This document shows, piece by piece, positions 58,874 to 64,000 of a stretch of 64,000 nucleotides of DNA. The stretch comes from Hymenobacter volaticus (GTDB lineage: Bacteria > Bacteroidota > Bacteroidia > Cytophagales > Hymenobacteraceae), in the NCBI RefSeq assembly GCF_022921055.1, contig NZ_CP095065.1:62001-126000 (forward strand). The letters are read 5' to 3'. The notes below the pieces were generated by a model that did no database searches, was not told where the DNA came from, and worked only from the letters and a program-made list of their open reading frames with translations. Position numbers and translations under genes: made by a program. Positions within the stretch are counted from its first letter, which is position 1; each line of letters starts with the position of its first letter.

Positions 58874-59095
58874 GTGCTTATTACTACCGCTTCCTTATCT
58901 GCCGAGCAGGCGCGCCGCTTGGCAATCTATTTTGCGTTCCAATATCCCGCTCAGCCTTTTCTGACGGCCACTCCCTACCAGCATCTGTTACTGGAAACGT
59001 TTCTGCGCGGACAACTAAGTATGGACCAAGTTCTGGTACACTTAGAAGCCCATGAATACGAGCGGGAGCGGCAACCGACAATCGCCTTGGCGTAA
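58874..59095 (+). CDS. Small protein homologous to the BLUF-protein N-terminal module
   Basis: A 73-residue protein (GTG start) with no BLUF domain. The core aligns with residues about 10-52 of both BLUF proteins in this window: QARRLAIYFAFQ / PYQHLLLETFLRGQLSMDQV against YERQLLARYQAGELTIDQV, then LVHLEAHEYERE against LELLEASVYH. The pattern L(L/V)xxYxxGxLTxDxVLxxLE recalls VbhA-type antitoxin helices, by resemblance only. No toxin (Fic) gene is adjacent. Short, so moderate confidence that it is expressed. Confidence 0.6.
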   Translation: MLITTASLSAEQARRLAIYFAFQYPAQPFLTATPYQHLLLETFLRGQLSMDQVLVHLEAHEYERERQPTIALA

Positions 59096-59335
59096 GCCGG
59101 GCAGTGCTTTCTAACGGGAACACGAAAGATTTACTCCTGGCAACCATAACCTCAACCTGCTTCCCAAGCGCCAGTTGCTGACTGCCGGTAGCAGTTGTTC
59201 ATCGTTGGTGCGTTGCTCCTTCTTGTTTTACCTGTGCGCTACCGATTGGTAGTTCCCGGGCAACGAGAAAGGAGGAAAGAAAAGCCACCCTCGTTGGAGT
59301 TCGGCCGCCGGTTTGAGCTACCTAGGTTAACCCGC

Positions 59336-62300
59336 TTAGCGCACCACGAGCCGCTTGGTTACTGGCCCTTCACGCGTTGCCATGTGCACCGAGTAGATAC
59401 CCGGCGACAGCGGTCCAAGCCAGAGTTCGGGGTGGGAAGCCGACCAGGCTTGTTCCCGTACAAGTTGCCCCAGGGGGTTGAACAAGCGCACCACGGCCCC
59501 CGGCCGGACTAAATGGGCCGGCATCCGCAGCTGCACAACGTCTTGCTGCACCGGATTAGGGTATAAACTGACTTGCGCCGCCACGGCCGCATTGGCCGTC
59601 GCCAGCACCCGTTGGTTTAGGCGCACACTTACCTGGTCACTGCCGAAAGCCGTGGTGAGCAGATCCAGGGTCCCGTTGTTGTCCACGTCCCCGAGAGCTA
59701 AGCCGATCGGCACGTCCACTGGCACTTCCTGGTGGAGCTGGAAGCTGCCCCGGCCGTTGTTGAGCTGGACACTCACTTTCAAGTTGTTGAGCCCCATCAA
59801 AGCAGTCAATACATCCAGGTCCTGGTCGCCATCAATATCGCCCAGCACCACTCTGCGGGGCAAGGGGCCCACCGCTAGCTGCTGTCCCCCACTGAAAAAA
59901 CCGGTGCCGTCGTTGAAGCGCACACTTAAACTGCTATCGAAATAATTCGCCGCGACTAGGTCTAAATCACCGTCGCCGTCGAGGTCGCCAAGCGTTAAAT
60001 TGATAGGGTCAGCGCCCACTGCCACTTGCTGTCCCACCGATGAAAAGAAGCCACCCTCATTGAAGCGCACGCTGATTGAGCGGCTGCCGCGGTTGGCGGT
60101 GAGTATATCCAGATCCCCGTCCCCGTCCACGTCGCCCGTGACGACCGCAGTGGGCTGGGCGCCAACTTCCACTTCCTGCCCGCCCGAGAACACAGCCGCA
60201 CCATTGTTGAGGCGCACACTAACTGTATTACTGGCGGCATTGGCGATGAACACGTCGAGGTCACCATCGCCGTCCACGTCGCCTACGGCCAGGCCGACCG
60301 GACTATTGCCTACCCCGAACTGCTGTTCCGCGCGGAAAGATCCTTGGCCATCGTTACGCCAGACCCGCACCGAAGAGCCAGGGGCCGGGAAGGGGGCACT
60401 GGTGACGAGTAAGTCCAAGTCGCCATCCTGATCCAGATCGGCCAGCGCGGCCGCCTGCGGGTTCTGATCCGCAATCAAGTCCTGCCGCCCGGCGAAAGTG
60501 CCCGCACCTTGGTTGCGGAGCACGCTGATCGTGCTGCTGTTTTGATTGGCGGTGAGCAAGTCGAGGTTGCCGTCGCCATCCACATCGCCGGTCAGTACTA
60601 CTACGGGGCCGATTCCTACGGCTGGATCAGTTCCTCCGCTAAACAGCGCCCCGCTCGGCGTAGTTGCCGTCGTGAATTGAAACACGTGCGGACTCGCTAG
60701 CAGCCCGGTGCTACTTTGCGCGGTGCCCGTCAGGGTAACTTGGACCGTTTCGCCCGGCTTGAAGCTGCCGCTTGGTTGAAACACCAACTGGTTGCCGCTC
60801 ACAGTAGCCGTGCCCGTCCGCTGGCCCCCGGCTTGCTGACTGAATACCCGCAGCGCTTGTTGGGTTGGGGTGGTGTTGGCCAGTAATTGGTTGAAGCTTA
60901 CGGCCACGTTGCTAGTCCGGGGGGCGGCCACGGCATTGCGTGCGGGGCTAAGCGAAGTTACTTGCAGGGGTGGGTTCACGGTGAAGAGCACCCCGTTGCT
61001 GGACCCGGCCGTAGTATAAACCACGACGGGGCCGGTGGTCGCGCCCAAGGGCACCGTAGCCGTAAGCTGCGTCGGGGAATTAACTTGAAAATTGACGGCT
61101 GGAATTCCGTTGAAGGTGACACTGGTCACGCCGTTAAAAGTGGTACCCGTTATGATCACGCTTGCACCCGTAGGTCCCGCCGAGGGGGTAAGGCGCGTGA
61201 TGACGGGCGCGGGTTGGACCTGGTTTAAACGCACGTTTATGCGGCCGATGCCGTCGGCCATGGACGTCGTCAGCACGTCCAAGTCGCCGTCGCCGTCCAC
61301 GTCGCCGGTGGCCAGGCGGTAGGTTCCGTTCCCGAGAAAAGATTCCTGACTGCTTCCAAAAACTCCCCGACCGTTATTTAAGCGTACGTCCAGGGTGCGG
61401 TTCGCTTTGCTGGCCAGCACGTCCAGGTCGCCGTCGCCGTCCGCGTCGCCGAGCGTTAGGCCGGTGACCAGGTTGCCCATGGCCAGGTTTTGCGAGCCCG
61501 AGAACGCGCCCGCGCCCCCGTTGACCCGTACACTTACGGTGTAGTCGTTGAAGCTGGTCGTCAGCAGATCCAGGTCCCCGTCCCCATCCACGTCGCCGAG
61601 CACGAGGCTGTTGGGGCCCTGGTCCACGGCTACCTCCTGATTCCCCGTAAAGATGCCCGGGCCCGTGTTGAACCGAATGCGAACTCGGCTGCTCGAGTTA
61701 TCGAGCACGAACAGATCTAGGTCGCCGTCCTGATCGGCATCACCGAGTGCCACGTCGCGCAGCTGACCGGGCCCGATGACGACTTCTTGGGTGCCACCGA
61801 ACGAGCCCCGGCCATCGTTGAGGCGCACACTCACGGCTTGGCGGTCATGGGCAGCCACCAGGTCCAGATCACCATCCCCATCGACGTCGCCCAAAGCCAC
61901 GTCGTTGTTGCTCAGCCCCCCGGTGGGCACCTGCTGATTACCGCTGAAGACACCTTCCCCATTGTTGACCCGGACGCTGAGCGTGCTGCTCCCGATAGCA
62001 GTGGTGACTAGGTCCAGGTCGCCGTCGCCGTCCAGGTCGCCAATCGCCAGACGGTACGGGTTGCTGCCCACGGCTACTTCCTGGGTGCCGCTGTACGTTC
62101 CGGCCCCCTCGTTGAGACGCACGCTCACCGTACCGGGGTAGTTGACCGTAAGGACATCCAGGTCCCCATCCCCATCGACATCGCCCACGGCCAAGCTGCT
62201 CGGGGTGTTGCCCACTAGCACGTCGGAGCCCCCACTGAAGGTACCCGGGCCTGCGGCCGTAGCGGCAGTGAACTGGTACACCTGCGGGCGAGCCAAGGTA

Positions 62301-62683
62301 TTACCGGCCTGGCTCTCCACCCCCGTCGTAACGGTGACCCACACTGATTCCCCGGGTTTAAACCCCACGTTTGGCAAAAAGCGCAGCGTGCTGTCGCTAA
62401 CTGCGGCCGTGCCGGCCTTCCGGCCAACTTGCTGGCCGAAGACGTGCAGAGCCTGCCGGGTGGAGGCCGTGTTGCGCAGAGGTTGCGAGAAGCGCACGGC
62501 CACGGCCGTGGCGCGGGGCACCGCGTGGGCATTGCGAGCCGGCGAGAGGGTGGTAACAAGCGGAGCTTGTGCCTGTACCGGGCCGGCCAGTAGCAACCCA
62601 GCCAGGGAGGGTATTAAGGCACTAGGGCGCCGAATAAAAGCCGCCCGCGCCGGCCGGTTTAAAGGAGTAAAGCTTGAATTCAT
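59336..62683 (-). CDS. Large secreted FG-GAP/VCBS repeat protein with T9SS sorting domain
   Basis: A 1,115-residue protein. Signal peptide (about residues 1-39, ending PVQAQA). Architecture: Big_5-like Ig domain (TTLSPARNAHAVPRATAVAV), seven FG-GAP repeats, an IPT/TIG domain (RLTPSAGPTGASVIITGTTF), a second Big_5 (TSLSPARNAVAAPRTSNVAV), seven more FG-GAP repeats, then a T9SS type A domain (YPNPVQQDVVQL; VTKRLVVR). Repeats end in DxDGDGDLDxL calcium-binding loops (for example GDVDGDGDLDVLT). Each set of seven would close one propeller. Likely a surface or released adhesin. Intact. Confidence 0.92.
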   Translation of the reverse strand: MNSSFTPLNRPARAAFIRRPSALIPSLAGLLLAGPVQAQAPLVTTLSPARNAHAVPRATAVAVRFSQPLRNTASTRQALHVFGQQVGRKAGTAAVSDSTLRFLPNVGFKPGESVWVTVTTGVESQAGNTLARPQVYQFTAATAAGPGTFSGGSDVLVGNTPSSLAVGDVDGDGDLDVLTVNYPGTVSVRLNEGAGTYSGTQEVAVGSNPYRLAIGDLDGDGDLDLVTTAIGSSTLSVRVNNGEGVFSGNQQVPTGGLSNNDVALGDVDGDGDLDLVAAHDRQAVSVRLNDGRGSFGGTQEVVIGPGQLRDVALGDADQDGDLDLFVLDNSSSRVRIRFNTGPGIFTGNQEVAVDQGPNSLVLGDVDGDGDLDLLTTSFNDYTVSVRVNGGAGAFSGSQNLAMGNLVTGLTLGDADGDGDLDVLASKANRTLDVRLNNGRGVFGSSQESFLGNGTYRLATGDVDGDGDLDVLTTSMADGIGRINVRLNQVQPAPVITRLTPSAGPTGASVIITGTTFNGVTSVTFNGIPAVNFQVNSPTQLTATVPLGATTGPVVVYTTAGSSNGVLFTVNPPLQVTSLSPARNAVAAPRTSNVAVSFNQLLANTTPTQQALRVFSQQAGGQRTGTATVSGNQLVFQPSGSFKPGETVQVTLTGTAQSSTGLLASPHVFQFTTATTPSGALFSGGTDPAVGIGPVVVLTGDVDGDGNLDLLTANQNSSTISVLRNQGAGTFAGRQDLIADQNPQAAALADLDQDGDLDLLVTSAPFPAPGSSVRVWRNDGQGSFRAEQQFGVGNSPVGLAVGDVDGDGDLDVFIANAASNTVSVRLNNGAAVFSGGQEVEVGAQPTAVVTGDVDGDGDLDILTANRGSRSISVRFNEGGFFSSVGQQVAVGADPINLTLGDLDGDGDLDLVAANYFDSSLSVRFNDGTGFFSGGQQLAVGPLPRRVVLGDIDGDQDLDVLTALMGLNNLKVSVQLNNGRGSFQLHQEVPVDVPIGLALGDVDNNGTLDLLTTAFGSDQVSVRLNQRVLATANAAVAAQVSLYPNPVQQDVVQLRMPAHLVRPGAVVRLFNPLGQLVREQAWSASHPELWLGPLSPGIYSVHMATREGPVTKRLVVR

Positions 62684-63652
62684 GCCTGGTAGCTGTAGGG
62701 AGGTAAGCAGATGCAGAAGTCCGGCGGATAGAACAAGGCCGCTCCGGCAGCCTAACGAGTGTATTGTGATTCGACTGATTCGTAGTTGGAACCCACCCTT
62801 CGCACGCTTGACTAGCGAAAGGGGCGAGTTCTAAATATAAGATAGCAGCTATTCAATAAAGTGCAAAACCTCCTTTAAAAGGTTATAATCATAGGGGTTC
62901 TGCTAACTTACCGTTTGGCTGTACTTGCTTATCAGGATCGGCAGTTTCCTAGTAGTGGCGAGTAAGCGTTTCTCATGAAGCAGGCAGTTGGCAAACTGCT
63001 GAAAAATTACACCCTGCTCCGGCAAGAAACAGTAAGCTTCTACTTGAACCGCCGTAAAAAGCCAGATCCACGTTAATGTTCGCAGGTCGGTCAACGAAAC
63101 TACCGTGGGTCCTCTCTCCTATCGATCTAGCTAAGCAAGAATTACCCGTAAACTATAGTTGGAAGTATGCTGCACTGGCACAAAACAACTTTCTGTTAGG
63201 GTAGACTCTGGCTTGAAAACAACTAGGTCTACTGACTCCTAATCTGCAACTTCTATAGCCGTGATTAAGCAGCCGCTTCTCCCGTTGTGCTGCTCAAGCG
63301 CGAACCCATTGGAGAGACACACCTGCGCTACATGCTCGTCTAAAGTAGCCGCTCGCTCTGCCCCTGGGCAAAGAGTCCCGGTTGGTCGTTCATCTCGCGC
63401 ACTTCACCGAGTTTGAAAGCGGCAATGGGCTACTTGTCTAAGGTTGCCAGTTCTTATTTTGTTCGCGGCCGCAGCTTAACTGCGATACCATAGCTGACCG
63501 CAATTGCTTGTAAAAATGCCCGCTACGGTCGCAATGGTATTAGAGTTCTATTACCTGGTTGCGGCTAAACGTAGCCAATTCGGGGCCGAGTGCTGTAGGT
63601 TTAACCTAACGCAAGCAAACAAGGTGGGTAAAGGCAAAAGACAGTTGAAAGC
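62684..63652. other. Gene-poor stretch
   Basis: No supported gene. Small unassigned frames only (for example minus strand 62903-63094). Confidence 0.4.
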
Positions 63653-64000
63653 TTACTGAGCATCGCGTACAACAAACTTCTTGCTACCCTCTTCAACAAC
63701 CCGGAACCCCTTGGTTAAGTATTTGCGCTCCAGAAATTCGGGAAAGGTTTCCGCGTTACGCTTTATCTTCTGCTCTTCTTGATAGAAGCCCTCCACTTCC
63801 CAGTACTGGAATACTACGCGAGGTCGGCTCTGCGCGGCAACAACCGGCGAAACCTTGGCCGGCACGGCAGGAAGTGCTTGGTGCAGGTAATCGGTTAACA
63901 TGTGCTTCTCGATGATGCCCTTGTAGAGGTAATCCTTCGCCGACTTTTTGATTTTCCCTAGGGCCTGCTGTTTTTCCGTGATCCGCAGCACGTAGTGCAG
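63653..64000 (-). CDS. Hypothetical protein, C-terminal part (5' end outside window)
   Basis: The minus-strand frame is open to the window edge and ends at 63653. About 115 residues, rich in Lys, Glu and aromatic residues (QQALGKIKKSAKDYLYKGI; QYWEVEGFYQEEQKIKRNAE). No membrane segment or known domain. Probably the end of a larger gene. Confidence 0.5.
   Translation of the reverse strand: MHYVLRITEKQQALGKIKKSAKDYLYKGIIEKHMLTDYLHQALPAVPAKVSPVVAAQSRPRVVFQYWEVEGFYQEEQKIKRNAETFPEFLERKYLTKGFRVVEEGSKKFVVRDAQ

Noticed and set aside
1..64000. Programmed frameshifting as the explanation for the many broken genes
   Set aside because: No common slippery heptamer or downstream structure; breaks occur in unrelated genes and seven times in one gene.
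1..64000. CRISPR arrays, tRNA or rRNA genes, phage modules
   Set aside because: No regularly spaced repeats, cloverleaf-like sequence, rRNA motifs or phage structural genes were seen on reading both strands.

Overview
The window looks like chromosomal DNA of a GC-rich member of the Bacteroidota, most likely Hymenobacter or a close relative. The evidence is type IX secretion sorting domains on two large secreted proteins, LytTR/LytS signalling, two-component-type propeller proteins, a permease-aminopeptidase fusion typical of the phylum, a TAnnTTTG-type promoter, and two BLUF photoreceptors. This assignment is inferred from protein character only; no rRNA or tRNA gene was seen. The stretch is rich in short degraded genes and gene-poor gaps, so it reads as accessory or rearranged chromosome with a few housekeeping genes.

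Layout. 0-6 kb: end of a LuxR-type response regulator, STAS-like protein, CheB methylesterase, a small secreted protein bracketed by two short inverted-repeat elements, a PAS histidine kinase and the first BLUF gene. 6-11 kb: a more AT-rich island (condensation-domain acyltransferase, HExxH secreted protein, secreted alpha/beta hydrolase, AraC regulator). 11-14 kb: rifampin ADP-ribosyltransferase, then an ECF sigma - membrane protein - lipoprotein hydrolase operon. 14.9-16.5 kb: HxlR/NmrA divergon with twin palindromes. 17-23.4 kb: nucleotide synthesis genes pyrD, pyrB, pyrC, purE, purK. PyrD looks native, PyrBC resemble Verrucomicrobiota proteins and PurEK resemble Burkholderiales proteins. 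23.5-32 kb: DinB-like, NTF2-like, second BLUF gene beside a dead kinase, cupin, HxlR plus hydrolase, several relics. 32-37 kb: phosphate acquisition set (Na/Pi symporter, PhoD, T9SS-sorted alkaline phosphatase). 37-47 kb: propeller protein, DUF808 protein, Nudix/DeoR divergon, AraC, SRPBCC, dead HxlR, DUF1080 lipoprotein. 47.5-54 kb: LytTR regulator, LytS-type kinase, ABC ATPase and ABC permease-M1 peptidase fusion. 54.6-64 kb: epimerase, propeller lipoprotein, HpcH/HpaI aldolase, a stand-alone copy of the BLUF N-terminal module, a 1115-residue FG-GAP protein, and a partial gene at the edge.

A striking property is that about 25 single-base lesions interrupt otherwise well-conserved genes. Almost all are repaired by adding one G or C to a short G/C run. 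I treat these as probable consensus (homopolymer) errors and give joined coordinates. A smaller set of relics carries substitutions to stop codons or internal deletions and is likely truly dead.
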